64,000 nucleotides of DNA from Kosakonia sp. SMBL-WEM22 (GTDB lineage Bacteria > Pseudomonadota > Gammaproteobacteria > Enterobacterales > Enterobacteriaceae). The position numbers and the translations under genes are program-made. The first letter of the stretch is position 1; each line of letters starts with the position of its first letter. Below, piece by piece: positions 34,908-42,983 of this stretch. Below the pieces are notes generated by a model. It searched no databases. It was not told the origin of the DNA and saw only the letters and a list, made by a program, of their open reading frames with translations. The DNA lies in the NCBI RefSeq assembly GCF_014490785.1, contig NZ_CP051489.1:1-64000 (forward strand). The letters run 5' to 3'.

Positions 34908-35735
34908 TTAGGCCACCTCTTTTTCAAACAGCGCTTCTATCTCACGCGCAAGCTTACGATAATCATTCAGCGCCATAGCGCTTTTCTGGTAGTAATAAAG
35001 CGGAACGCAGGATACCTGTGACTGTACAATCGCCTGGTCAGTTCTGATGCGTGTTTCAAGCATTCTTGGGGCAATACGGGGGTGTTCAGTCAGTGATCTA
35101 TCAATGAAACTGTTAATTTTCTTGTTGGCAGCATTATAGTTATTACGGAATACGCTGAACTGAGCGTAATCCTGCTCAGATATTTCATCCATATAGTCGA
35201 GCATGATTTCAAGACCACTCAGCGAGAAACTTCCCCCGTCAACTGGAACGAGTACATGGTCTGCAATATAGATCGCATTGCCGGTTGCGATGTTCAGGCC
35301 AGGGGCGCAGTCAATAATGATGTAGTCATATTCATTACGCACTTTCTGCAGATGTCTGGAGAGAATTTTTTCGCGGTGGCTGCGAGTCAGTGACTGCTCA
35401 ATAATTTTCTCAAATGACGGATCTGATGGTATCAGGTCAAGATTCGGTATTTCTGTATCGCCTGCAACTGCAGGGATAATGACGCTACTGATATCTAAAC
35501 GGGGATCGTTGTACAAATCGCATATGGTTGGTCCAAACAGAGAATAATACTTTTTCCCGTTCGCCAGCACCTCAGTCGAGTTGGCCTGTTGGTCTGAATC
35601 AATCGCAAGTACGCGTTTACCGGAAAGTGCCAGTGTCACGGCCAGATTGGTGGCGGTGCTCGTTTTTCCTGGTCCGCCCTTATTATTCATAATCGCTATG
35701 ATTTTGGTGGAGCGGGGTGGAGTTTGTAAGCCCAT
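34908..35735 (-). CDS. parA: ParA-type partition ATPase
   Basis: A 275-residue ParA/MinD-family ATPase. The deviant Walker A is NNKGGPGKTS near residue 17. The Walker A' region has LAIDSDQQANST and Walker B is YDYIIIDCAPGL. There is no N-terminal DNA-binding domain, which places it in the type Ib class with a small partner. The ATG at 35735 (MGLQTPPRSTK) follows GAGGA by about 7 bases and is preferred over the upstream in-frame ATG at 35777. It positions plasmid copies on the nucleoid. The upstream 11-bp repeats (35796-35830) probably act in autoregulation. Confidence 0.92.
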   Translation of the reverse strand: MGLQTPPRSTKIIAIMNNKGGPGKTSTATNLAVTLALSGKRVLAIDSDQQANSTEVLANGKKYYSLFGPTICDLYNDPRLDISSVIIPAVAGDTEIPNLDLIPSDPSFEKIIEQSLTRSHREKILSRHLQKVRNEYDYIIIDCAPGLNIATGNAIYIADHVLVPVDGGSFSLSGLEIMLDYMDEISEQDYAQFSVFRNNYNAANKKINSFIDRSLTEHPRIAPRMLETRIRTDQAIVQSQVSCVPLYYYQKSAMALNDYRKLAREIEALFEKEVA

Positions 35736-35795
35736 CAACTGTTCCTCTGTGAAGAAAGAAAAGAGTACGCCTGTCATTCAATAGCACTACTATAG

Positions 35796-35830
35796 CGATA
35801 CAAATGTAATACACAAGTATTTCATAAACA
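35796..35830. repeat. 11-bp repeat cluster upstream of parA (site D)
   Basis: ATACAAATGTA, ATACACAAGTA and TTTCATAAACA follow each other without gap. The position at the parA promoter suggests an operator or centromere bound by the small partition protein. Confidence 0.7.
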
Positions 35831-35988
35831 TTTGCCAGATAATTGTATTTGGGGTCAGTTTAGAATATAGAATTATTGTACGGTAAGCCTGTTCAGAAAC
35901 AGGCTTACCTCTCGCAATAGGGGGCACCCTTATGCGATAACCATTTTTGTTAAAAATACCGCATCGAATAATTTATGAGGGAAACGAT

Positions 35989-36402
35989 ATGGCAAGGAGG
36001 CAGATTCTTTCTCTGTCGGAAAGAGAATCACTACTGGCATTGCCAGCTGATGAGATACGCTGACCCGAATGGCCTGTTTCAGTGAGCATGATGTGGCACT
36101 TATCAGTGCTCACCGTAAACCTGGCAGCCGTTGTGGTTTTGCCGCCCTTCTTTGTTACCTGAAAAATGTCGGCTTTGCCCCGGATAAAAAACCCCACCTT
36201 CTGATGAGTTGCTGAAGCATATCGCCAGCAGTCTAAAGCTTACCGGGGATCTCTGGCCTGCTTACCTTTCCGGCTGGGATACGACCCGGCGTGAGCATTT
36301 GACCGAACTGTACCGCTATCTTGGCGTAAAGGCGTTCACCGGTAAAATACAGCAGGAGTGTATTACGCACTTGTTGTCGATGCCGACGCGCACCGATAAA
36401 GA
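35989..36402 (+). pseudogene. Tn3-family transposase, decayed N-terminal fragment
   Basis: ATG at 35989 reads MARRQILSLSERESLLALP, the usual start of Tn3-family TnpA (DUF4158), then hits a stop. The reading continues in other frames with ISEHDVALISAHRKPG, LLCYLKNVGFAP, and an open stretch LSGWDTTRREHLTELYRYLG. Several indels have destroyed it. A C-terminal TnpA fragment at 56391-56804 and a broken resolvase at 39566-40153 may be parts of the same or related transposons. Confidence 0.82.
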
Positions 36403-36426
36403 TCTATTTTTAAATACAGGGCGAAA

Positions 36427-36459
36427 AGGCAGCTACGAAGAAGTCTCCCGTAGTTGCCT
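36427..36459 (-). terminator. Terminator of the Shedu-like gene
   Basis: AGGCAGCTACG (36427-36437) pairs with CGTAGTTGCCT (36449-36459) and, read on the minus strand, ends in TTTT. It lies just after the stop of the gene at 36498. Confidence 0.65.
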
Positions 36460-36497
36460 CTTTAGCATAAGATCATTGTGTGGAAAATATATTCTAA

Positions 36498-37304
36498 TTA
36501 GATTATTTTAATTTTTGGAAGCACCTCATCCATTACTTTTACTCTTCCTTTTTCATTGATATGATAATGGTGCCAATTAGCTGATTTAGCCATGGCATCA
36601 TCTCGTATCCCTTTCGATATGGCAAGCAAATCTGTATTCATCCATGAGAATATCCCTTCATCAACGAATTCATTTGATATTAATTCATAGTAACTATTCT
36701 TTTTAACGGCAACGTAAAGAGGGTATTTTCTTTCTATATTTTCTGCCAAGCTATCAAAAGATATTATTGAAAAATCATCTCTTTGCTGATTTCTAATTAA
36801 TGAAGTCTTAAGGGCATTCCCCTCATATTCCGATCTGCGTCCATGAACCAATACGTATTTGAAATAGAAAGGATTTCTGGCCATATGAGCTGGCTCAATA
36901 AACCCTTGCAATGTATTGTTTTTAAAGTGACTTTTATTGGATTCTTCATCAATCCATGCTCTCCATGTGTTTATTTGCTGCAGCGCAGCATTAAAATCCG
37001 CATGGAATTCTGTAGATTTTTCCTTGAAATATTTTGAGGATGGCTTTTCTATTTCAACAAAAATCACATTCCAATTATCTGAGCTTTTTGCAAGATATAC
37101 GAAATCTGGTTTATAATCACTAGATAATGGTAACTTTCTAAAAACGGTACAAAAATGAATCCCATGATTTTGCTCAAACTCTCTTGGGATAAACATAGTA
37201 TTATTTTCTAAGTAATTTTGATATACTTGTTCTACTTGATTGCTATCAAGTAACTGCAAATATTCATTTCTTTTCTGCTCCGCTTCTTGACCATTCATGT
37301 ACAT
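36498..37304 (-). CDS. Shedu-like (DUF4263) defence nuclease
   Basis: A 268-residue protein that resembles the DUF4263/SduA domain of the Shedu anti-phage system, a PD-(D/E)XK nuclease. The core motif is YKPDFVYLAK, then NVIFVEIEKPSSKYF, then FNAALQQINTWRAWIDEE, in the order D...E-x-E-K and the helical W motif of that family. No N-terminal sensing domain beyond about 60 residues is seen. It is a single AT-rich gene with its own terminator, placed between transposon relics, which fits an acquired defence gene. Anti-phage function is inferred from the family. The start ATG at 37304 has GATGGAA upstream; the Met two codons later is an alternative. Confidence 0.75.
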   Translation of the reverse strand: MYMNGQEAEQKRNEYLQLLDSNQVEQVYQNYLENNTMFIPREFEQNHGIHFCTVFRKLPLSSDYKPDFVYLAKSSDNWNVIFVEIEKPSSKYFKEKSTEFHADFNAALQQINTWRAWIDEESNKSHFKNNTLQGFIEPAHMARNPFYFKYVLVHGRRSEYEGNALKTSLIRNQQRDDFSIISFDSLAENIERKYPLYVAVKKNSYYELISNEFVDEGIFSWMNTDLLAISKGIRDDAMAKSANWHHYHINEKGRVKVMDEVLPKIKII

Positions 37305-37539
37305 AGCAGTTCCATCTTAAATTAGTTGGAGTCATATTTTGAGGAACCGAATTTTAGCGGCTAAAAAATTCTATCATGCCACGAATCGGTTCGGGGTTCT
37401 GTAACAGAAGGATTCCCTTTCTATATCATACCATTGATTCAGTTTTATTTTACCAAAAATGCTGTGTACAAAAAGATATGCACAAATGACTACGGTAAAA
37501 AAGGTCAGCGACTGTTGCACTAAGCTTTGACGCAGATTA

Positions 37540-37895
37540 TGACCTGCTCCCCGTTGATTAATACACCGCGATGTTAGTAATGTCTTCATAAGCCACATGA
37601 GGACATCCCTATGAAGAAGCGCTTTTCCGACGAACAGATCATCAGCATCCTCCGCGAGGCTGAAAGCGGCGTTTCTGCCCAAGAGCTCTGCCACAAGCAC
37701 GCCATTTCCGACGTCGCCTTTTAAACCTGGCGTAAAAAGTATGGCGGTATTGAGGTGTCCGAAGTTAAGCGCCTGAAGTCCCTTGAGGAAGAGAACGCCA
37801 GACTCAAGAAGCTGCCTGCCGAAGCCATGCTGGATAAGGAGGCACTTCAGGTGGCTCTGGGGCGAAAGTACTGACGACAGACCAGAAGCGGGAAT
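37540..37895 (+). mobile_element. IS3-family left-end fragment with dead orfA
   Basis: The left inverted repeat TGACCTGCTCCCC and about 350 bases matching the IS at 18467 are present. The orfA frame (from 37611) is broken by a TAA in the helix-turn-helix (SDVAF-stop), and sequence similarity ends near 37895, just where orfB would begin. The rest of the element is gone. About 270 bases that follow (37896-38160) show nothing recognisable. Confidence 0.85.
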
Positions 37896-38167
37896 CTGGG
37901 TATTCAGTTTCATACTCATGATGGTTTCTCCGTCAGTTTAAATTTCGTCTTCGTATCGCCTGACGGTTCGTTTTTTCGGAGTTGTTCTGTTTAGCTCGCG
38001 CACAGCGTTCATATATCATTGCAGAACAGGTCGTGACGGATAACAATTACTGTAAGTTGATTCGAAAGAGAAAGGAATCCAGGAGAAAATGTCAGAAGGC
38101 ATTATCCTGACTAATCGCCCTTTAAACTGTGACGGTGAAATTATTTTGACTTAATTTAAAATTAAAA

Positions 38168-38185
38168 AGCCCGCATTTGCGGGCT
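38168..38185 (-). terminator. Terminator of hicAB
   Basis: AGCCCGC (38168-38174) pairs with GCGGGCT (38179-38185); on the minus strand it is followed by TTTTTAAT. It lies 30 bases after the hicB stop. Confidence 0.78.
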
Positions 38186-38214
38186 AGTAATTTGATTAAA
38201 TGGATTAGATTAGA

Positions 38215-38622
38215 TCAAGAATGCTTTAATAATTCTCTTCTAGCCAATTCAGCCAGAAAGCCGCTTCTACTTGTGTAATCACCATTACTACTGACATATG
38301 TATCAATTCTACTTAATAAATTCTGAGGTAACGTAATATTTAATTTTACGGCTTTACCTTGATATTTAGAAGTATCTATATCAACGAGCCCCCAGATGCC
38401 GCCACGACAATCTTCATCATCTTTATAATCATTTATTGTACCAGCGTCAGGCACTTCTCTGCCTTTTTCACTCTGATACTCCAGATACGCATCGATGGCT
38501 GCATGAGCATCGGCGATTGCTTCGTCGATGTTATCGCCAGCAAAGTAGCAACCTGCAATGTCTGGTACAAAACCAGAGAACGTGCCGCTTTCTGCCTGAT
38601 GTAAGTAAACTGGATATTTCAT
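38215..38622 (-). CDS. hicB: HicB antitoxin
   Basis: A 135-residue antitoxin. The N-terminal 60 residues form the partial RNase-H-like HicB fold (YPVYLHQAESGTFSGFVPDIAGCYFAGDNIDEAIADAH is its hallmark region, residues 3-41). The C-terminus is a ribbon-helix-helix DNA-binding domain (KLNITLPQNLL, then SRSGFLAELARREL). It neutralises HicA and represses the operon. It lies 47 bases after hicA; the inverted repeat ATAACCAC/GTGGTTAT upstream of hicA is its likely operator. Confidence 0.94.
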   Translation of the reverse strand: MKYPVYLHQAESGTFSGFVPDIAGCYFAGDNIDEAIADAHAAIDAYLEYQSEKGREVPDAGTINDYKDDEDCRGGIWGLVDIDTSKYQGKAVKLNITLPQNLLSRIDTYVSSNGDYTSRSGFLAELARRELLKHS

Positions 38623-38669
38623 AGCCTTTCCTCTTTTAAAAAGCGGCGTGCGATTACACGCCCCCCTTA

Positions 38670-38852
38670 CTATTTTTCGCCCAACTGCTTCAGTATCTTG
38701 TGTAATGTGCCTACAGCCAGATCCTTGGTCGGATGGGGTACCACTTTTGGATTTAACTCACCATCTTTTTCAAAGATATGATGAGAACCTTTAGTGCGGA
38801 CATGAACCCAACCCGCCTGTGTCAATTTCTTTATTAGTTCACCACTACTCAT
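38670..38852 (-). CDS. hicA: HicA mRNA interferase toxin
   Basis: A 60-residue double-stranded-RNA-binding-like toxin of normal size. It carries the ELIKKLTQAGWVHVRTKGSHH segment (residues 5-25) with the catalytic His in GSHHIF, and the PHPTKDLAVGTLHKILKQ tail. It cuts mRNA when free of HicB. The order toxin then antitoxin is typical of hicAB. Confidence 0.94.
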   Translation of the reverse strand: MSSGELIKKLTQAGWVHVRTKGSHHIFEKDGELNPKVVPHPTKDLAVGTLHKILKQLGEK

Positions 38853-38890
38853 TCATCACTATGCCTCCACGTAATCAAATCGTGGGTATT

Positions 38891-38940
38891 ATAACCACCA
38901 CAATTTGATGTGTCAAATTTATAGTAGGTATAGTGGTTAT
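38891..38940. promoter_or_regulatory. hicAB operator candidate
   Basis: ATAACCAC (38891-38898) and GTGGTTAT (38933-38940) form a perfect 8-bp inverted repeat with a 34-base spacer, about 40 bases upstream of hicA. A second imperfect pair (TTTGATG/GTCAAAT) lies inside. This layout is typical for HicB autorepression. Confidence 0.6.
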
Positions 38941-38986
38941 TATTAGAAGGGGAGGGTCAAAAGCTATGTATTTTAACAAGTTATAG

Positions 38987-39013
38987 AAAAAAGCTGGCCT
39001 AAGCCAGCTTTTT
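38987..39013. terminator. Bidirectional terminator after the 36-residue peptide gene
   Basis: AAGCTGGC (38991-38998) and GCCAGCTT (39003-39010) with A6 before and T5 after. It would end the minus-strand small gene and any plus-strand transcript. Confidence 0.78.
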
Positions 39014-39027
39014 GAGCGCCAGTGTAA

Positions 39028-39138
39028 TCATAAAAAATGCGGTACAACCATCAGTGCCAGCAAGATCAGACACAGAATGACTGTCAGCACTTGAGTTGTG
39101 AGAAGCGCATTTATGAAGGCCGTTAGCACTTCAGTCAT
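39028..39138 (-). CDS. Tiny hydrophobic single-span peptide, type I toxin-like
   Basis: A 36-codon frame that reads MTEVLTAFINALL then a strongly hydrophobic segment (VLTVILCLILLALMVV) and ends PHFL. It has GGAG upstream of the ATG at a distance of 7 bases and a perfect terminator 15 bases after the stop. The size and single membrane span resemble toxins of type I toxin-antitoxin systems, but I do not recognise a family. A long untranslated leader (to about 39290) is possible and would be typical of such genes. No antisense RNA gene has been proven. Confidence 0.5.
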   Translation of the reverse strand: MTEVLTAFINALLTTQVLTVILCLILLALMVVPHFL

Positions 39139-39299
39139 AGCTCAACTCCAAACAAACGATATGGAGTACCGGCTCACGTTGACGTTGACGTCAAATTACC
39201 CAGAAGGTAACATTGACTTGTTATTGAGATAACGAATTACGTGAACAATGGTACGTTTTTCGGGCTAAGGCAGCGACTGCGAATCGTTGAACGAAGCAA

Positions 39300-39327
39300 A
39301 AAAAGAGAACCTTCGGGTTCTTTTTTT
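39300..39327. terminator. Bidirectional terminator
   Basis: AGAACC-TTCG-GGTTCT with A-run upstream and T7 downstream. The UUCG tetraloop makes it very stable. It separates the 36-residue gene from the resolvase relic. Confidence 0.85.
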
Positions 39328-39565
39328 GCACCTTTCCTTAGCACGCAGCAGGTATCTTTTCTGACATGACATATTGAATCTGCGAAATCCAGTAATGCCA
39401 TCTGTCTTCTTAAATCCTGCTGTTAGTCGATTTTACCATAACTGACATAGTGAAGTGGCTGTGTCAGTTGTAAAAGTTATGTATAACAATCAATCTGGTT
39501 ACTCCCTACGTTCCTGTCTCGTTACTGTTACCCTTTGTCACTCTGATTTTTTTATTACCTAACGT

Positions 39566-40153
39566 CTAATCTACTATCTGGTCTGAGTTTGTCTTCACCC
39601 TGAGAATTGTCTGCCGTGTCGTTCTGAGCTCCCGCGCAATGCTACTGATACTTGCCCCAGACTTGATTCGTTCTAGTACGCTTTTTTTGCTCTTAATTTA
39701 GTACAGGTGGACGACCAAAGCGTTTACCGGCAGCTCTGGCACGTATGATGCCTGAATGGGTTCGTTCCAATAGCAGATCACGTTCAAATTCTGCTACCGC
39801 TGAAATTACCTGCATTGTCATCTTTCCGGCCGCACTGGTGAGATCAACACCGCCCAGAGCAAGGCAATGAACCCGGATATCTGATTCCGGCAGTTGCTGT
39901 ACAGTCTTTCGCACATCAATTGCATCACGTTCCAATCGATCCAGTTTGGTGACAATCAATACATCGCCATTTTCCATACGGTCAAGCAGACGGGAAAAAC
40001 CAGGGCGTTCACTGGCGGCCACCGAGCCACTGATTTGCTCTTCGATCAGTCGCTGAGGTCTGACGATAAATCCAGCAGCTTCAATTTCCAGTCGCTGGTT
40101 CTCAGTGTTCTGCTCCAGGTGGACACCCGGCAGTAGGCAAAAACGCGTGACAT
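39566..40153 (-). pseudogene. tnpR: Tn3-family serine resolvase, broken by two frameshifts
   Basis: ATG at 40153 reads MSRVFAYCRVST with the catalytic Ser region, then the frame shifts near 40118. The central frame (LEQNTENQRLEIEAAG..., then the open part 39693-40022) has the usual resolvase core GDVLIVTKLDRLERDA and ISAVAEFERDLLLERTHSG. A second shift near 39693 separates the helix-turn-helix tail (ASISSIARELRTTRQTILRV), which ends at 39566. A resolvase with both shifts cannot be made in full. The perfect inverted repeat at 40167-40190 is probably part of its res site. Confidence 0.85.
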
Positions 40154-40166
40154 GAAGTTATTTCCT

Positions 40167-40190
40167 GTACGAAACAGGTCGGTTTCGTAC
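40167..40190. promoter_or_regulatory. Inverted repeat at the resolvase start, probable res subsite
   Basis: GTACGAAAC (40167-40175) and GTTTCGTAC (40182-40190) form a perfect 9-bp inverted repeat directly upstream of the tnpR ATG, where Tn3-type resolvases bind. Confidence 0.55.
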
Positions 40191-40284
40191 GCAAAGTATA
40201 CATTGAAATAATAAGGGAATAAGAGTAAAAAGTAGACAATGAGGTCAGAGCAGTTATCTCTTACTTTTGCAAAGGAGAATCACC

Positions 40285-40413
40285 ATGAGTCTGAAACCTG
40301 GTCCTAAACGTATTGCCGAATCAACAGGGGAACCGGATAAACGCCAGCGCGATAATAAAAAAACTCCGGGCAATACTGATAAGCTGAAACCGAGTAAATC
40401 CTCAAATAAGTAA
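40285..40413 (+). CDS. Small basic protein
   Basis: A 42-residue Lys/Pro-rich, probably unstructured protein (MSLKPGPKRIAESTGEPDK at the start). It has a strong AAAGGAG ribosome site 8 bases before the ATG and a Rho-independent terminator 12 bases after the stop, so it is very likely translated. I do not know its function; a nucleic-acid or ribosome-associated role would fit its charge. Confidence 0.6.
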   Translation: MSLKPGPKRIAESTGEPDKRQRDNKKTPGNTDKLKPSKSSNK

Positions 40414-40424
40414 GCCAGTAATTT

Positions 40425-40444
40425 AAAGCCCTGCGGGGCTTTTT
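40425..40444 (+). terminator. Terminator of the 42-residue gene
   Basis: AGCCC-tgc-GGGGCT followed by TTTT. Confidence 0.72.
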
Positions 40445-40643
40445 CTTCTTTCAGAGCGGCAGTTCTTGTTCACCCTACTCCACAAAATCACTTTACTGGT
40501 GCTCCGCGTTAGCGGCTCGTCAGAGCTGGTTACGAGCGTGTATGAATGTCTGTCCGTGGTCTTTGCTGACGCATCCGGCGACGGCTAACATGCAAGCTGT
40601 TATCCCTCGTCGGATTCCCGTTAAACTGCCCCGCGCTCCAGTT

Positions 40644-41075
40644 TCACTGAGTATCTAACCCTGACTTCTTATCAAAAATCGACCAGGTTTCAGGTTTATC
40701 CATCTTGTTTTTAATCAGGAAACATTCAATTTCTGATCTAATAGCAGGTGTTATTTCTAGAATATCAAGCTGTTCAGAAATGTTATATTTCTCTGGCTCG
40801 CCATTTAATTCACAACCTGCGCGATGTATAACTATTGTACTTAAAATCATCATATAGGGTGTTTCATCATAGAGGAATCCAGGAGATTCGGAGTTTTGCT
40901 CTTCGAAAAGCTCCATCAATCTTAGAATTTCATTTTTACACTCACCCTCTTTAGACATTAGTAAGGCTTTCCGTCTGGTTCCCTCTGATTTGAGGGACAT
41001 GTCCGCCTTCTCCATAGCCTGTCGTTTTTGTGGATTTCCAGAGATTTTTAAACCACTTCTCTTCTTTTTACTCAC
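40644..41075 (-). CDS. Hypothetical protein
   Basis: A 143-residue protein with a very basic N-terminus (MSKKKRSGLKISGNPQKRQ) and a helical C-terminal part rich in acidic residues (ICKNEILRLMELFEEQ-like helix around 48-62, then YNISEQLDILEITPAIRSEIECF). No family was recognised. It is AT-rich and stands alone; it could be a small regulator or a remnant of an accessory island. Confidence 0.5.
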   Translation of the reverse strand: MSKKKRSGLKISGNPQKRQAMEKADMSLKSEGTRRKALLMSKEGECKNEILRLMELFEEQNSESPGFLYDETPYMMILSTIVIHRAGCELNGEPEKYNISEQLDILEITPAIRSEIECFLIKNKMDKPETWSIFDKKSGLDTQ

Positions 41076-41308
41076 CTTGAAACCTCATTTAAGATAATAA
41101 TTTATCTATAATAAAGTAACGTAAATTTTAGTACAATGCGGAGAACGTTTTAACCCCGCCGGGATAATAATTATCTGCAATCGGCGACTTACTTTTGTTA
41201 AGAATATAACCTGACCTGTCGCAACTCCTTGTATACGTAGCAATTAATAATAAATTTTTTAAGTTAAATGCCGAAAACAGTTATTATTAATTTTCTATAC
41301 AGTGCATT

Positions 41309-41522
41309 ATGAACAGTTTCTGGTTACTGAGAGCGGCAGTTGATAACAAAGATAAAATGAAGGCAATGTTAATACTGCGGGATAAGCCAGAATCCGTTGC
41401 CCGTAAAATACTGGAGAAGTCCGGCGCATCTGTTCCGCCTTATAAAGGCAAAGCATTCTGGCGGTGGGCACAGGATTATATTATCCGTGCCTGCCGGCCT
41501 GATTCATCACGGGATAAATATC
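41309..41522 (+). other. Short coding-like stretch upstream of traX
   Basis: The frame from ATG 41309 reads like a real protein for about 65 codons (ILRDKPESVARKILEKSG, FWRWAQDYIIRAC) and then continues out of frame into traX, where it looks like noise. It may be the remnant of a transfer-region gene whose end was lost when traX was joined. There is no clear ribosome site. Confidence 0.3.
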
Positions 41523-42302
41523 ATGCACACACTGAGTGCGAAAATACAGGCGTTACCGGAACAGATCAGGGCCGGACTGAACTTAAGCCCCGCAGCGGCG
41601 GACTGGCTGAAAGTGCTCGCCCTGCTGGCCATGCTGGCCGATCACACGAACACACTGCTGCTGCCACACCTGCAGCCGGAACTTTACGCGCTGGGACGCA
41701 TGGCCTTCCCCTTGTTCGTGCTCATCTGGGCGCGCAACGTGCTTCACAATCCGCACCGGCTCCAGACGCGGGCAAACAGGGTGTGGCTGTGGGCGATCGT
41801 CACGCAGCCGGTCTTCTCCTTCGCCTTTGCCGGGCACGACCCGTGGTATGCCCTCAACATTCTGTTCGTATTCGCCGGCGCGACGCAGCTGCTTGCGTGG
41901 TATCACCGCTTCCGGATGCGCGGTCTGGCTGCCGGGCTGGTTTTGCTCAGCCTGATGGTCTGGCCGCTGTCTTTCGCCAGTTACGGTCTGTCGGGGCTGG
42001 TTCTGGCTCTCTCGCTGGCAACGTTCCTGCATTCACCACCGGGACGCCTGTCCGGAGTGGCTGCCCTGATGGCGATCGTCGCGCTTATGGCGATCAACAG
42101 TCAGCATGCCACACAGGCACCGGCAGCGGTGGTAATACTGTCCATCCTGCCCACTTGTCTTCTGCCGGCCGCCGCGGTCGGTCTGGTCCGCACACTGACA
42201 GACGGCCGCGATCGGCGATTCATGCCGCCGAGGTTCTTCTACATGGCTTATGCCGGTCATCTCTTTATTCTTGGGCTGATAACCCGGCTATGCTTGCTGT
42301 AG
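41523..42302 (+). CDS. traX: TraX, F-pilin acetylase-like membrane protein
   Basis: A 259-residue integral membrane protein of the TraX family, which N-acetylates F pilin. About eight hydrophobic segments are visible after the N-terminal ADWLKVLALLAMLADHTNTL, the signature of the family, which also has GRMAFPLFVLIWARN. The ATG at 41523 was chosen because translation from there starts MHTLSAKIQALPEQIRAGL as in TraX; the frame open to 41397 has no ribosome site. No other tra gene is present in the window, so it may be the end of a transfer region or an orphan. The IncFII replicon follows, as in F-like plasmids. Confidence 0.9.
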   Translation: MHTLSAKIQALPEQIRAGLNLSPAAADWLKVLALLAMLADHTNTLLLPHLQPELYALGRMAFPLFVLIWARNVLHNPHRLQTRANRVWLWAIVTQPVFSFAFAGHDPWYALNILFVFAGATQLLAWYHRFRMRGLAAGLVLLSLMVWPLSFASYGLSGLVLALSLATFLHSPPGRLSGVAALMAIVALMAINSQHATQAPAAVVILSILPTCLLPAAAVGLVRTLTDGRDRRFMPPRFFYMAYAGHLFILGLITRLCLL

Positions 42303-42379
42303 ACGCGGAACTGAATGTCCGGATGAGGCGCGTTATCACCGGAACGACATGCATATTTTAAAAGCGGGAGTGAGCCAGG

Positions 42380-42568
42380 ATGACAATCTACAAAATAACG
42401 TATGAGCACAGCAGCAACGGGGAAACGCAGACAGAAGACGCCCTGCTTGAATGCGATCATGAGCCTACCAGCGAAGAGCTGGAGCACGCAGTCAGCTGGG
42501 ACACGCTGAGGTTTCATCGACAGGGGCTGGCCAGCTGGGTCATCATATCGGTTGTTCCGGTGATGTGA
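42380..42568 (+). CDS. Small hypothetical protein downstream of traX
   Basis: A 62-residue acidic protein (MTIYKITYEHSSNGETQTEDA start) preceded by GGAG. It looks like a compact alpha/beta protein with a hydrophobic last strand (WVIISVVPV). The function is unknown. Genes of this kind occur between traX/finO and the IncFII replicon. Confidence 0.55.
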   Translation: MTIYKITYEHSSNGETQTEDALLECDHEPTSEELEHAVSWDTLRFHRQGLASWVIISVVPVM

Positions 42569-42665
42569 GTTCTGTCCCGCAGTTGTTCAGACAGTGCCGG
42601 GTATTCAGGCACTTTTCTTCAGGGTAAGATAAACAAAAATAATATGTGTGGGTTCAGGAGGCAGC

Positions 42666-42983
42666 ATGACCGGGTTTGAAAAAGACCTGATCGAATCAGG
42701 TTTTACGGAAAGGGAAGTATATTACCTCAACAAAAATATTGAGCGATACGGCTCATCGCTTCAGAGCGTTGTGACCGAGCTTGGTAAACGTTTCAGGGTT
42801 GTGCTGGGCATCACGCTCGGGGTTACGCTGATGTTCATCGCCTTAATCGCCTTTGCTGCAAGGCACAACATCATTTCCGGAGGCATTTCTCTGGCGATAG
42901 TGTTGCTAATCGCCTGGTTCTTTCAGCCTCCGGTCGTTACATACAAAGCATGGCGTTTTGAAAAGCAGCGCCTCAGTTCTTAG
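42666..42983 (+). CDS. Two-span membrane protein, possible partner of the convergent DUF4225 gene
   Basis: A 105-residue protein with an N-terminal polar helix region (FEKDLIESGFTEREVYYLNKNIERYG) and two membrane spans (VVLGITLGVTLMFIALIAFAA and GGISLAIVLLIAWFF). The ATG at 42666 follows AGGAGG by 6 bases. Its 3' end overlaps the 3' end of the convergent DUF4225-type gene by 11 bases. A membrane-bound partner or immunity protein is possible, but this is inference. Confidence 0.65.
   Translation: MTGFEKDLIESGFTEREVYYLNKNIERYGSSLQSVVTELGKRFRVVLGITLGVTLMFIALIAFAARHNIISGGISLAIVLLIAWFFQPPVVTYKAWRFEKQRLSS

Noticed and set aside
41309..42361. 350-codon frame overlapping traX
   Set aside because: Only the first 65 or so codons look protein-like; the rest is an out-of-frame shadow of traX with Gly/Arg/Ala-rich noise.
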